Source: Candidatus Aenigmatarchaeota archaeon (GTDB lineage Archaea > Aenigmatarchaeota > Aenigmatarchaeia > GW2011-AR5). Taken from it: a stretch of DNA of 40,669 bases. Positions 26,006 to 32,820 of this stretch are shown one piece after another. The notes under the pieces were generated by a model, which saw only the letters and a list, made by a program, of their open reading frames with translations, ran no database searches and was not told the origin of the DNA. Both the position numbers and the translations under genes were made by a program. The DNA lies in the NCBI GenBank assembly GCA_018304605.1, contig JAGVVU010000009.1, positions 1 to 40,669 on the forward strand, given 5' to 3'. Position 1 is the first letter of the stretch. Every line of letters begins with the position of its first letter.

Positions 26006-26006
26006 G

Positions 26007-26201
26007 CGCCTCGGTCGGGATTTTCAGGCAATTTCTAGGTTCGCTGGCGTTCTTTTCCGCCGGCGCTTTTCTTATAGAAAAGGGCCGTTTGAACCCGAGT
26101 CAGCGGCGTGACAGGCCACTATGCTAGGCCAGTTCGCACACCTTTTCAGCTGCATTTTTGGTGCAGCTTTTTTCCAAAAAGGTGCTCTACACCACCGAGG
26201 C
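26007..26201 (-). tRNA. trnD: tRNA-Asp (GTC) with two introns
   Basis: Acceptor GCCTCGG pairs with CCGAGGC, discriminator G. Exon 1 is 26187-26201 (ends GTGTAG). A D-loop intron of about 54 nt (26133-26186) carries AGCTGCA/TGCAGCT. Exon 2 (26088-26132) holds the anticodon arm GTGGC-CTGTCAC-GCCGC, uninterrupted, and the T-stem TCGGG. A T-loop intron of about 67 nt (26021-26087, ambiguous by a few bases) splits TTCAAA from T-CCCGA. Mature length is about 74 nt. The T-loop intron contains the CTTTTC-TATAA-GAAAAG hairpin and GGCGGAAAAGAA shared with intergenic modules. Confidence 0.9.
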
Positions 26202-26343
26202 AAGTATGATCTAAGAAGGCTTCCCAGGAAAGTCTTCTGGCTAATTGTTAATGATTTAATGGAGATTTTACAGTCCTTCATCTGGTTTGTTAGTTTTCAA
26301 GAAAATTTGGGTAAATGTCACGCTTCCACCGGGTCAATATTAA

Positions 26344-26463
26344 TGGTAAGCGACGTATAAACTTTCCCAAGCTCTCGCTTAGTACTCATTGTATCGCTGG
26401 AGAGATTCACTTCCAAGTTCGAAATGGGTTTGGGTCTACCCTCTCCGCTATGGCCGCCAACCT
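26344..26463 (-). rRNA. rrf: 5S ribosomal RNA
   Basis: Minus-strand sequence starts GGTTGGCGGCCATAGCG, contains CCCATTTCGAACTTGGAAG (loop B/C region of archaeal 5S) and GTACTAAGCGAGAGC, and ends near CGTCGCTTACC, which can pair with the 5' end. Length is about 120 nt; ends are approximate. A TATA box lies 22-30 nt upstream. It is followed by tRNA-Asp and tRNA-Lys on the same strand, with no 16S or 23S in this window. Confidence 0.92.
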
Positions 26464-26484
26464 CTCGTTATTTCGATAAAAAGA

Positions 26485-26493
26485 GATTTAAAG
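26485..26493 (-). promoter_or_regulatory. TATA box for 5S rRNA
   Basis: CTTTAAATC on the minus strand, about 22-30 nt before the 5S 5' end. It may also serve the downstream tRNA-Asp/tRNA-Lys pair. Confidence 0.6.
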
Positions 26494-26521
26494 ATTACAA
26501 TTTGCGCCGATTTGCGTATTT

Positions 26522-26749
26522 TTAACGAGAATGCATTTTGTATGCTATTTTGACCCCAGGATATGTGAGAAATGCTCTTGCGTCTGTGAAATTCCTGGGC
26601 TGTGAGTTCCAGTTTTCGTCAAACATTCTCTCTGTATAGCCGTGACTTGTGAATACCCGGCCAAAAGCGTACCCCGCTGCCAAATGAGGTGCCTCAACTA
26701 AAGCAGCTGTTCCCAAAGCAACCAAGGCACCTTTGACGAATCTGTTCAT
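26522..26749 (-). CDS. Small membrane-anchored hypothetical protein
   Basis: 75 residues. Hydrophobic N-terminus (VKGALVALGTAALVEAPHLAAG) and a soluble tail with several Arg and aromatic residues. GGGATAATT precedes the ATG. Unrecognised; it lies just upstream of the 5S promoter, on the same strand. Confidence 0.5.
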   Translation of the reverse strand: MNRFVKGALVALGTAALVEAPHLAAGYAFGRVFTSHGYTERMFDENWNSQPRNFTDARAFLTYPGVKIAYKMHSR

Positions 26750-26882
26750 AATTATCCCTAAAATACTACAACCAACTTAAGGATTACTCCATATTTATAT
26801 GGTATACCTCCATGCACAGAAACCTATTTAAACTTTTGTTACTAAATAGAGGTTACAATACGGGTCAATTACGGTGTGTGTC

Positions 26883-27257
26883 ATGGTAAGCGATATTGTA
26901 AAGGATTTTGTAGGCAGTTTGTTTGTAGAAAGGGCCAAGGAACCAGGCCACGAAGGCGCCTTTGACAAGGGTGTTGCGGATTACTTCAGAGCCGGAAGCG
27001 GATTAAGGTATTCGCTTGATGAGGCACTGCCAACAGTTGTGAACGAGAGATTGCCGGAATTCGTAGGTCATGACGAATCGATTGATGTATTTAGATTAAG
27101 AGCATATTTTAGAGGGATAAATGCCTGCGTAGATCTTTCAAAACTGCATTCCGTTGGGGTCAAGTTTGAGGATGCAGAAACAGTTTATTTGGAAAAGGCG
27201 TTGGCAAGCATGAGAAGGCAGAAACCGCGTGATGGTGAATCAACGGAGTTGAGTTGA
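26883..27257 (+). CDS. Hypothetical 124-residue protein
   Basis: Unrecognised soluble acidic protein (MVSDIVKDFVGSLFVERAKE...). ATG 26883 is preceded by GGTGTG. TATTTAAAC around 26823-26831 is a candidate TATA box with a leader of about 30 nt. The zinc-ribbon gene begins 2 nt after its stop, so the two are probably coupled. Confidence 0.6.
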   Translation: MVSDIVKDFVGSLFVERAKEPGHEGAFDKGVADYFRAGSGLRYSLDEALPTVVNERLPEFVGHDESIDVFRLRAYFRGINACVDLSKLHSVGVKFEDAETVYLEKALASMRRQKPRDGESTELS

Positions 27258-27259
27258 GC

Positions 27260-27466
27260 ATGAAAGTCAAATCAAGGATGTCAAGGGTAAAGGGATGGCT
27301 TACCCATGAGGACATAGAGCTTCTCGAGGAAGCCAGCAAGCGCCAGCTCAAGTACCCGAAGAATCCGGCAAAGAAATACAACTGCAAGTCGTGCAGCTAC
27401 ACGTGGCTTTATCATTCGCTGAGGTGCCCTGTTTGTTCTTCGGCTGAGACGGAGCAGATAAAGTAA
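27260..27466 (+). CDS. Small zinc-ribbon protein
   Basis: 68 residues from ATG 27260. The C-terminal half has CKSC, a 12-residue spacer, then CPVCSS, a four-Cys zinc ribbon. The N-terminal half is basic and helical (VKGWLTHEDIELLEEASKRQ). Such small ribbons in archaea often bind nucleic acid or ribosomes, but the function is unknown. Confidence 0.7.
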   Translation: MKVKSRMSRVKGWLTHEDIELLEEASKRQLKYPKNPAKKYNCKSCSYTWLYHSLRCPVCSSAETEQIK

Positions 27467-27516
27467 GAAATTCTGTTTTCATAAATTATTTTATTCCCGA
27501 ATTCCATAATTATTCT

Positions 27517-27630
27517 ATGAAGATGAGGACTATAGATAAAGGGCTCGTGCGCGAAATCATCCTTATCGGGCTTATAGTGTTTTTCATACTCTTCTTTCTT
27601 TTACTGCTGAATTACAGGCCGGTTTCTTGA
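27517..27630 (+). CDS. 37-residue single-span membrane protein
   Basis: Short frame (MKMRTIDKGLVREIILIGL...) with a charged N-terminus, then one strongly hydrophobic helix and a short NYRPVS tail. Size and layout fit a small membrane subunit. It lies just upstream of the tRNA-Tyr TATA box. The evidence is layout only. Confidence 0.45.
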   Translation: MKMRTIDKGLVREIILIGLIVFFILFFLLLLNYRPVS

Positions 27631-27632
27631 AG

Positions 27633-27643
27633 TTTTAAATATT
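27633..27643 (+). promoter_or_regulatory. TATA box for tRNA-Tyr
   Basis: TTTTAAATATT, about 25-35 nt before the tRNA-Tyr 5' end. Confidence 0.55.
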
Positions 27644-27667
27644 AACAAAATGCCTATTGTATAATTC

Positions 27668-27821
27668 CCCCTGATAGCTCAACGGTAGAGCGCGCGGCTG
27701 TAGTTTTTTGCATCCAGGACAAAAGCATTGTCTTTGCAATTGACACCAGTATGTGCTCGGCAGTCACCGCGAGGTTCTGGGTTCAAATGAGAGATGGACT
27801 CTGAAAATCCCAGTCGGGGGA
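27668..27821 (+). tRNA. trnY: tRNA-Tyr (GTA) with two introns
   Basis: Acceptor CCCCTGA pairs with TCGGGGG, discriminator A. D-arm is GCTC-AACGGTA-GAGC. Anticodon stem CGCGG/CCGCG with GTA and G37. A 62-nt intron (27704-27765) occupies the canonical 37/38 site. A second 20-nt intron lies in the T-loop: CTGGG-TTCAAAT is followed by GAGAGATGGACTCTGAAAAT before CCCAG (27789-27808, or up to four bases earlier). Removing both gives a 72-nt tRNA with a perfect T-stem. Confidence 0.92.
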
Positions 27822-27834
27822 TTATAGTGATAAT

Positions 27835-28017
27835 ATGAAAATAGAACTCGTCGACATTGTAGTGGCCGTTTTGGCAGTCTTCTTCCTGGCCGCATACTTC
27901 AGGCTTGGCACTGCGGCATTCTTGTACGTCGTAGTCCTGCTGGTTCTGGCCGAAGTTGTCGTGCTGCTCAGGTTCAAGAAGGAGCGCGAGGTCAAGCAGC
28001 CCGAATCGATGCCTTAA
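27835..28017 (+). CDS. Small two-span membrane protein
   Basis: 60 residues. AGTGAT lies 3 nt before the ATG. Two hydrophobic helices (residues about 5-21 and 26-46) and a basic tail (RFKKEREVKQ). Starts 14 nt after tRNA-Tyr, so it may share its transcript. Unrecognised. Confidence 0.6.
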   Translation: MKIELVDIVVAVLAVFFLAAYFRLGTAAFLYVVVLLVLAEVVVLLRFKKEREVKQPESMP

Positions 28018-28092
28018 CCCTTTTCTTTTTGCAAAAGAAAAGCCAAAGTTGCACGACGCTAAAGCGTCAGTCACTGGCGGAAAAGAAAACAT
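28018..28092 (+). repeat. Hairpin module after the 27835 gene
   Basis: CCCTTTTCTTTTTGCAAAAG, AAAAGCC, then GACGCTAAAGCGTC, AGTCACTGGCGGAAAAGAAA, ATATTAT. It matches the module after tRNA-Lys in order and sequence, and shares GGCGGAAAAGAA with the tRNA-Asp T-loop intron. Confidence 0.8.
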
Positions 28093-28098
28093 ATTATC

Positions 28099-28209
28099 CT
28101 AGAATGCATTGAATACTGCGGTCTTTAGACCGCAGATGAAACTCAATGCATTCTGGATGCCATGTTCCCAGATACCCCATGGCTTTAGCCATGGGTTATA
28201 AGGAACATA
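28099..28209. repeat. Multi-branched palindromic element, copy 2 (short form)
   Basis: Stem 1 is AGAATGCATTG with CAATGCATTCT, enclosing CTGCGGTC-TTTA-GACCGCAG. Stem 2 is CATGTTCC with GGAACAT, enclosing only CCCATGGC-TTTA-GCCATGGG. Compared with copies 1 and 3, changes in both stems and the last hairpin are compensated on the opposite strand, so pairing is kept. Confidence 0.85.
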
Positions 28210-28211
28210 TC

Positions 28212-28430
28212 ATCTTAGATTCATTGAAAACACACGGCTTTAGCCGTGTGATGTGGGAAAAGCTTTGCTTTTCCTGCACAGAAAGACTTTCAGTCTTTCT
28301 TGTGAAACATAATGAATCTGGGATCCCATCTTCCAACACAGGAAGGAACGAAGTTCCTTCCGTGCAGGATGGCTCTTTGAGCCATCCTTGCAAACCCACG
28401 ACTTTAGTCGTGGGATATAAGGAAGATGTG
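28212..28430. repeat. Multi-branched palindromic element, copy 3 (long form)
   Basis: Stem 1 AGATTCATT/AATGAATCT (28217-28225, 28311-28319) encloses three hairpins: ACACGGC-TTTA-GCCGTGT, GGAAAAGC-TTT-GCTTTTCC and AGAAAGAC-TTTCA-GTCTTTCT. Stem 2 CATCTTCC/GGAAGATG (28327-28334, 28421-28428) encloses GGAAGGAAC-GAA-GTTCCTTCC, GGATGGCTC-TTT-GAGCCATCC and CCCACGACTTTAGTCGTGGG. The junction bases match copy 1; the first hairpin in stem 2 has an unrelated stem. Confidence 0.85.
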
Positions 28431-28436
28431 ATTGTG

Positions 28437-28560
28437 GGCTCACTGACGTTCGCAGGGCAGAGCGAACCAAAATTATAATAGGTTCTTTTTCCCTTACATG
28501 CAGAAACGCAGTTTCTGCTGCACAGCAAGAGCTTGACTCTTGCTTGTGAGGATTTTTCTC
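28437..28560. repeat. Orphan hairpins downstream of the branched elements
   Basis: GGCTCACTGACGTTCGC (28437-28453) matches the motif after rps10. GCAGAAAC-GCA-GTTTCTGC (28500-28518) and GCAAGAG-CTTGA-CTCTTGC (28524-28542) follow, joined by TGCACA as in copy 3. No gene is seen in 28018-28670. Confidence 0.65.
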
Positions 28561-28670
28561 CGTTCAAAGAAAGAGACTTATAGCATTTCTCAATAATAAT
28601 GGAACTTCTATTAAGAAATTCTATATGGAAAGAACACCATAATATGCTCCAAAATTAATGTTCTTTGCTA

Positions 28671-28832
28671 TTAGTTGTTTTCATTAGAATTGTTGACGTA
28701 TTCCAGGATGCTTTTCGTCAATCCGACCTTTCCTATCTTCTGCTTGCACGCGAAGCATATCCATCTGTTGCCGACCCTGTCCACCAGCCGGTTCCTTTTG
28801 CATTCAACACATTTTGAGATGGAGATTTTCAT
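28671..28832 (-). CDS. Small zinc-ribbon protein
   Basis: 53 residues from ATG 28832 (MKISISKCVECKRNR...). CVEC and CFAC form a compact four-Cys site. A longer frame to 29012 is open but lacks protein-like features. Unrecognised. Confidence 0.6.
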   Translation of the reverse strand: MKISISKCVECKRNRLVDRVGNRWICFACKQKIGKVGLTKSILEYVNNSNENN

Positions 28833-29033
28833 TATTATGAATTGATTTTCCGCGTTAATAAAGATTTTTTGCAAAGATCTTGCATTCCTTTGTGTTTCTA
28901 TATGGAATGCGGGATGTTCAAGGACTACAAAATTTGCGATAGTCCTTGACATTCCAGAATTTTTCGCGTTTTTTAGACGGAAAAATCTTTCAATAAACCG
29001 GGAGGATTGCAAAAAAAGCCGGCTTTTGGCGGT

Positions 29034-30449
29034 TTATTTCTTCCTTTTCAGGACGCCTTTCTTTTCGCCGTAGTTTTCAGTCTCGATGCCTATGCTCGTG
29101 TAGGGGGACCTGATTTCCATCTCTTTCTTGCCCCTGTGGAAGCTGACGGAAGCCTGCGGCAGCCTAATCCTGCCATGGACGCCGAAGACAGGCATTATCT
29201 TGTATGAGAGAATACGCTCCTCGTTCTTGTGTATGTCCTTTATCTTCCAGACCAGCTCTGTTCCAGCCGCCGTTTTTTTTCTCGCAGGCTTCGGCCCCTC
29301 GCCTTCCTTTATTTCGAAGACCGAAGGCACGAAATCCTTTACCGTGGCATTCTCCACCTTCTTGCCTGTGGAGTTGGCTATTTCCACGCCGACTGTGAAT
29401 TCCTCGCCTTCCTCGATGAATTTCTTCTCAAGTATGAATTTTTTCACCTTGATTATCCTGACCTTGAAGAAGAATACCCAGCCTGCTATCAGGATGACTA
29501 TGATGAAGAGGAACAGCGGCGAATAGTCGACCCTGAACGCCATTGTCCTTGACTCGCCGGGCTTTATGTCCTTGAGCAGCCAGGCGAACTCGCTGCCTTT
29601 CATCGTAGTGGGCTGCTCGCCTGAATAGAAAGCCGCGTCAAGCCCGGAAAGCGTTTCCGTGAGCAGTGCATCGTCCTCGCTGTTGCCTATGTTGGTGACT
29701 GTCGTTGATTTCTTGTATCCGAACACGAGTGGCTCCTTCTTGCTCTCCTTGGCAAACTGGGCCTGGCTGAGCACTGTGAACGTCCTCGTCTTTTCACTGG
29801 TCTCGCCTTCCGCGCTCACCATGGTCAGTATCGTGTACAAGCCCGATTCGGAGCGGGGTGGCAGGGTGAATGTATAAGTGAAATTCTTTGTCTCGCCCGA
29901 ATCCAGACTGTCGATGTTCTGCTCGAATTCAATCAGCTTGGAGGAGGGCGCGCTGATGGAGGATGTCACCCTTATGTTTTGCACGGTCCTCGCCTTGTAG
30001 TTCTTGATCGTGGTCAAGATCACGATCTGGCTCGTCGGCGTGAAGTTTCCCGAGATTATGACCCTTTCGACGTCAACGATGTCCAGCTTGTTGATATTTA
30101 TGAATATGAATTTTTTCTGGGTCTCCCCCGAGATGAGCGACTCTGCCAGCAGGCTGATCCTGTATACGCTCGGCTGGGTGTCTGCCGAAGGGGTCACGAA
30201 GATGCGGAGGTCCTTCGTCTCGTCACCGTTGAGCCTGATGCGTGTGGTGTCCTGCGTTATCCAGGGTTTAGGGTCAAGTATGGTGAACTGTATGTCCTCG
30301 GGTATCCCGCTGTCGACCCTGATGTCTATCTGCCTGGAGCTGCCTATGGCGACGTTTATGGTTTCGTCAGGCACCGTAACGATGAATGCGAAAGAGGGCG
30401 CACTGAGCAGCAATATCGCCATGACGAAGAAAGCGTATTTCGTTCTCAC
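29034..30449 (-). CDS. Exported membrane protein with CARDB/NEW3-like domains
   Basis: About 471 residues. A signal peptide or anchor (YAFFVMAILLLSAPSFA) is followed by beta-sandwich regions with repeated LDSGETKNFTYTF and IKPGESRTMAF patterns, typical of CARDB/NEW3 additive domains. A transmembrane helix (SPLFLFIIVILIAGWVFFFKV) precedes a second beta domain (VGVEIANSTGKKVENATVKD) that ends in basic residues. GTG 30449 is chosen; TTG 30458 is also possible. A TATA box lies at 30483-30492. Probably a surface protein; the binding partner is unknown. Confidence 0.75.
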   Translation of the reverse strand: MRTKYAFFVMAILLLSAPSFAFIVTVPDETINVAIGSSRQIDIRVDSGIPEDIQFTILDPKPWITQDTTRIRLNGDETKDLRIFVTPSADTQPSVYRISLLAESLISGETQKKFIFININKLDIVDVERVIISGNFTPTSQIVILTTIKNYKARTVQNIRVTSSISAPSSKLIEFEQNIDSLDSGETKNFTYTFTLPPRSESGLYTILTMVSAEGETSEKTRTFTVLSQAQFAKESKKEPLVFGYKKSTTVTNIGNSEDDALLTETLSGLDAAFYSGEQPTTMKGSEFAWLLKDIKPGESRTMAFRVDYSPLFLFIIVILIAGWVFFFKVRIIKVKKFILEKKFIEEGEEFTVGVEIANSTGKKVENATVKDFVPSVFEIKEGEGPKPARKKTAAGTELVWKIKDIHKNEERILSYKIMPVFGVHGRIRLPQASVSFHRGKKEMEIRSPYTSIGIETENYGEKKGVLKRKK

Positions 30450-30482
30450 TAGTAACAACCTTATAATTCTATTCTGCGCCTC

Positions 30483-30492
30483 GCTATATAAG
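30483..30492 (-). promoter_or_regulatory. TATA box for the 29034-30449 gene
   Basis: GCTTATATAG on the minus strand, placing transcription start near 30460, close to either candidate start codon. Confidence 0.55.
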
Positions 30493-30533
30493 CATTACGA
30501 ACGTGATTTTCGCGTGATTTGGAAGAAATAGCC

Positions 30534-30803
30534 CTATTCTGTCTCCAAAAGGTCCCTGAATTCGGGATGTTTTCGTACGAATTCGTCGACGTATTCGTTG
30601 GATGAAGTTATTTTGAGCCCGTTTTTCCTGGCATGCTCGAAAGCCGCAGTGCAAAGCTCATCAGCAACTTGGCCGTTTGGCGCGGTCAGGAAATGCAAAT
30701 TCAGGCAGTCGTTTATCATCGTATAGGCAAGCAGGCACTCTTCCCCTTCCGCTTCTGTCCAGAATTTCTGCCCCATGTCGTCGTGCTCTATGTTAAGATG
30801 CAT
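30534..30803 (-). CDS. GNAT-like acetyltransferase domain protein (YjdJ-type)
   Basis: 89 residues. The C-terminal LCTAAFEHARKNGLKITSSN, then EYVDEFVRKHPEFRDLL, fits the short Gcn5-related N-acetyltransferase family ending in H-P-E-(Y/F)-x-D-L-L. The usual acetyl-CoA GxGxG loop is weak (PNGQVADEL), so activity is uncertain. Probably leaderless: TATTAATATA is about 22 nt upstream. Confidence 0.7.
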   Translation of the reverse strand: MHLNIEHDDMGQKFWTEAEGEECLLAYTMINDCLNLHFLTAPNGQVADELCTAAFEHARKNGLKITSSNEYVDEFVRKHPEFRDLLETE

Positions 30804-30820
30804 TTTTACCCATAGAAGAG

Positions 30821-30840
30821 TATATTAATAACTTAAATAA
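30821..30840. promoter_or_regulatory. Divergent TATA boxes for 30534 and 30861 genes
   Basis: TATTAATATA (minus, 30821-30830) and ACTTAAATAA (plus, 30831-30840) are adjacent, and each lies about 25 nt from its start codon. Both genes are probably leaderless. Confidence 0.5.
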
Positions 30841-30860
30841 GTTCTCGAAAACATCTGCCC

Positions 30861-31223
30861 ATGGGCAAGCGTTATCTGACTATTGAAGAATCTGCTCAGG
30901 TATGGCCGCACATGAAATGGATGGCTCCATTACCTGGTGATTCCCAAGAACGTGTTGCGGTATGGGCAACTACTCACACTGATCCGGATTTACGTGCTAG
31001 AGCTCTTGAAGTTCTGGAAGAACGAGGCTACAAAGGAGTTGAACAGCGAGATGGTATATTATTTCTGGGACTTCCTCTATACCTTTCACGAGCATTTTTA
31101 GAAGCTGTTGAAGAAATAGCTTACCGTCTGAATCCAGGTACACGTCCAGAAAAACCCATCTTTCAATCGCTCTCTGACAATGAAATTCCTGACGTGTATG
31201 TGGCATTGCCAACAAAAAACTAA
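30861..31223 (+). CDS. Hypothetical 120-residue protein
   Basis: Unrecognised soluble protein, MGKRYLTIEESAQVWPHMKW, with a helical centre (DLRARALEVLEERGYKGV). Its codon use favours A/T-ending codons compared with its neighbours. It ends 3 nt before the convergent ferredoxin stop. Confidence 0.6.
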   Translation: MGKRYLTIEESAQVWPHMKWMAPLPGDSQERVAVWATTHTDPDLRARALEVLEERGYKGVEQRDGILFLGLPLYLSRAFLEAVEEIAYRLNPGTRPEKPIFQSLSDNEIPDVYVALPTKN

Positions 31224-31226
31224 GAT

Positions 31227-31544
31227 TTAAGGCGCGATCCTTTTGCCGGTTTCGAGGTCGATGACAGCGATGACCTTTGGAGTGCAGGTCTTCGCCGCAT
31301 TCATGATGAGGTGCGGCTCCGTCGTCTCTATGTCCTTGAAGAACACGCCCTTCTGAAGCCCTTCCCCCTCCTTGCTGTCGACAAGTATTGCTTTGAACTC
31401 GTCGTCCAATTTGAAATCATACGGGTCCGAGAGCAGGCAGTGTCCTGAGGACAGGCAGCCTTTCTTGTTGTAGATTATCCTGAGCTTGAATGTCTTGTGC
31501 GCCGCCCGCTCGTGCTCGTATGTCTTGTCCATTATCTGCGACAT
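31227..31544 (-). CDS. Ferredoxin-like iron-sulfur protein
   Basis: 105 residues. CLSSGHC (Cys-x5-Cys) near residue 30 and NAAKTCTPKVIAVIDLETGKRI near the C-terminus match small 3-Cys ferredoxins of the [3Fe-4S] type, where the usual second Cys is missing. It would carry electrons in the cytoplasm; the partner enzyme is unknown. Cluster type is inferred from the Cys count. Confidence 0.72.
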   Translation of the reverse strand: MSQIMDKTYEHERAAHKTFKLRIIYNKKGCLSSGHCLLSDPYDFKLDDEFKAILVDSKEGEGLQKGVFFKDIETTEPHLIMNAAKTCTPKVIAVIDLETGKRIAP

Positions 31545-31575
31545 AAATATCTGCTAAGTATAGAGGCAAAGACGA

Positions 31576-31674
31576 TTTATAGTTGACCCAGAAAAGAATC
31601 TGGACATGTTCTGGGTCAACTTATAGCGCTCAAGTAAGTATAATATCCAAATTATTTACTTGGAGCACTATAAA
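31576..31674. repeat. Two tandem TATAG-flanked hairpins
   Basis: Hairpin 1: TATAG, GTTGACCCAGAA (31582-31593), loop AAGAATCTGGACATG, TTCTGGGTCAAC (31609-31620), TTATAG. Hairpin 2: TTATAG, CGCTCAAGTAA, loop with ATAATATCCAAATTA, TTACTTGGAGC, ACTATAA. The first stem is a perfect 12 bp. The second hairpin overlaps the last codons and stop of the methyltransferase at 31652. Confidence 0.85.
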
Positions 31675-32491
31675 CCTTCCTTATTTTCGCCACGAAAAAT
31701 CCGCCTGTATTGTTATGGAACGGGTATATGCGCATGCATCTCTCGAGCCGTGGATCGTACTCTTTGCCTTCCCATGAAGTCAGTCCGTTTGCGTGGTTTA
31801 TCTCAACATCAATTCCGTCCAATTCTGCATCTTTGTTCTTTTTCAGCAAAGTATCAATTACATCTTCGTTTTCCTCGGGCCCGAAGGTGCACGTTGAATA
31901 GACGAGCGTCCCGCCTTTTTTCAATATTTCAAATGCATGCAGTACAAGTTTTTTTTGCTTCTTCGCCAGCAGTTTGATTCGTTTTTCCGACCAGTGCTCG
32001 AAGATCTTGTCGCGCTTGTTCACCATTCCTTCGCCGCTGCACGGCGCATCGAGCAGGATTTTGTCAAACTCGCCATCGATCTTGCGCCCGGACTTGTTGA
32101 TCACGTCAGCGCTAAGTCCGTACTTGTTCACTACCCAGCTAAGGCGCTTTACCCTGAACCTGCTTATGTCATTGGCAGTGATATGCGCCTCGTTGTGCGT
32201 CATGAAGGAAAGGATGAACGTCTTTGTTCCGGGCGCGGCGCACATGTCAAGTATCTTGTCGCCGCTCCTTGGTTCTAGCGCAAGACACGGCACGAGCGAT
32301 ACGGGGTCAAAGATGAATGCATCTTTCCTGTCAAAATCATCAGGAACATAATATGCACACCCACACCACGGGACTTTTTCCAGGCTCATGGGTTTTCTGG
32401 AAAGCATGCACTTTCTTGTTCTGCCCTCGTAGATATTCGCATTCATCCCGAGCTTTTGCAAGCTCTGCCCGAGTTTCTCTGGTATTCGCAT
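31652..32491 (-). CDS. RNA m5C methyltransferase (NOL1/NOP2/Sun family)
   Basis: 279 residues. Transfers methyl from SAM to cytosine-5 of tRNA or rRNA. LDMCAAPGTKT (SAM site), LLDAPCSGEGM (motif IV Cys) and YSTCTFGPEENE (catalytic Cys, motif VI) are all present. The N-terminal RNA-binding domain is short. The stop codon lies inside a TATAG hairpin, so the 3' end may have been reshaped by that element. Confidence 0.92.
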   Translation of the reverse strand: MRIPEKLGQSLQKLGMNANIYEGRTRKCMLSRKPMSLEKVPWCGCAYYVPDDFDRKDAFIFDPVSLVPCLALEPRSGDKILDMCAAPGTKTFILSFMTHNEAHITANDISRFRVKRLSWVVNKYGLSADVINKSGRKIDGEFDKILLDAPCSGEGMVNKRDKIFEHWSEKRIKLLAKKQKKLVLHAFEILKKGGTLVYSTCTFGPEENEDVIDTLLKKNKDAELDGIDVEINHANGLTSWEGKEYDPRLERCMRIYPFHNNTGGFFVAKIRKVYSAPSK

Positions 32492-32520
32492 GCTGGTATT
32501 TTTACGGGAAAATTAAAGAA

Positions 32521-32772
32521 CTAGCGTTTGTTTTCTTTTATCCACTTGTCTATCTTGTCTTCAGGCGTCCTTCCGAATTCCATGCTGACGCCCGCCGCGC
32601 ACATGTCAGTCTTGAAAGTCTCTATTATTTCGACGTCATTTTTGTTTTTGGCGAGGTCTTCGTCGTCGAAAATGTCGTAGCGTCCTGCATGCGCTCCCTT
32701 GGTCCATTTTATCTTGTGCCAGGTCCTCTTCTGGACAGAGCCTTCGTGAAGCGCGTGCATATCGTCTGTCAT
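32521..32772 (-). CDS. Hypothetical 83-residue protein
   Basis: Unrecognised soluble charged protein (HKIKWTKGAHAGRYDIFDDE, then TPEDKIDKWIKENKR). No motif I can name. It is on the same strand as, and upstream of, the RNA methyltransferase. Confidence 0.55.
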   Translation of the reverse strand: MTDDMHALHEGSVQKRTWHKIKWTKGAHAGRYDIFDDEDLAKNKNDVEIIETFKTDMCAAGVSMEFGRTPEDKIDKWIKENKR

Positions 32773-32820
32773 AGGAAGAAGTAGCCAGGAAATGCTTAAT
32801 AGACTACTGGCCGTCTGGAT

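Noticed and set aside
28099-28430. Complete IS200/IS605 insertion sequence
   Set aside because: The CTTTAG-loop hairpin resembles such ends, but no TnpA or TnpB frame is present in the window.
28146-28567. Open frames on both strands in the repeat patch
   Set aside because: They are read straight through palindromes of the branched element; residue patterns repeat the hairpin arms.
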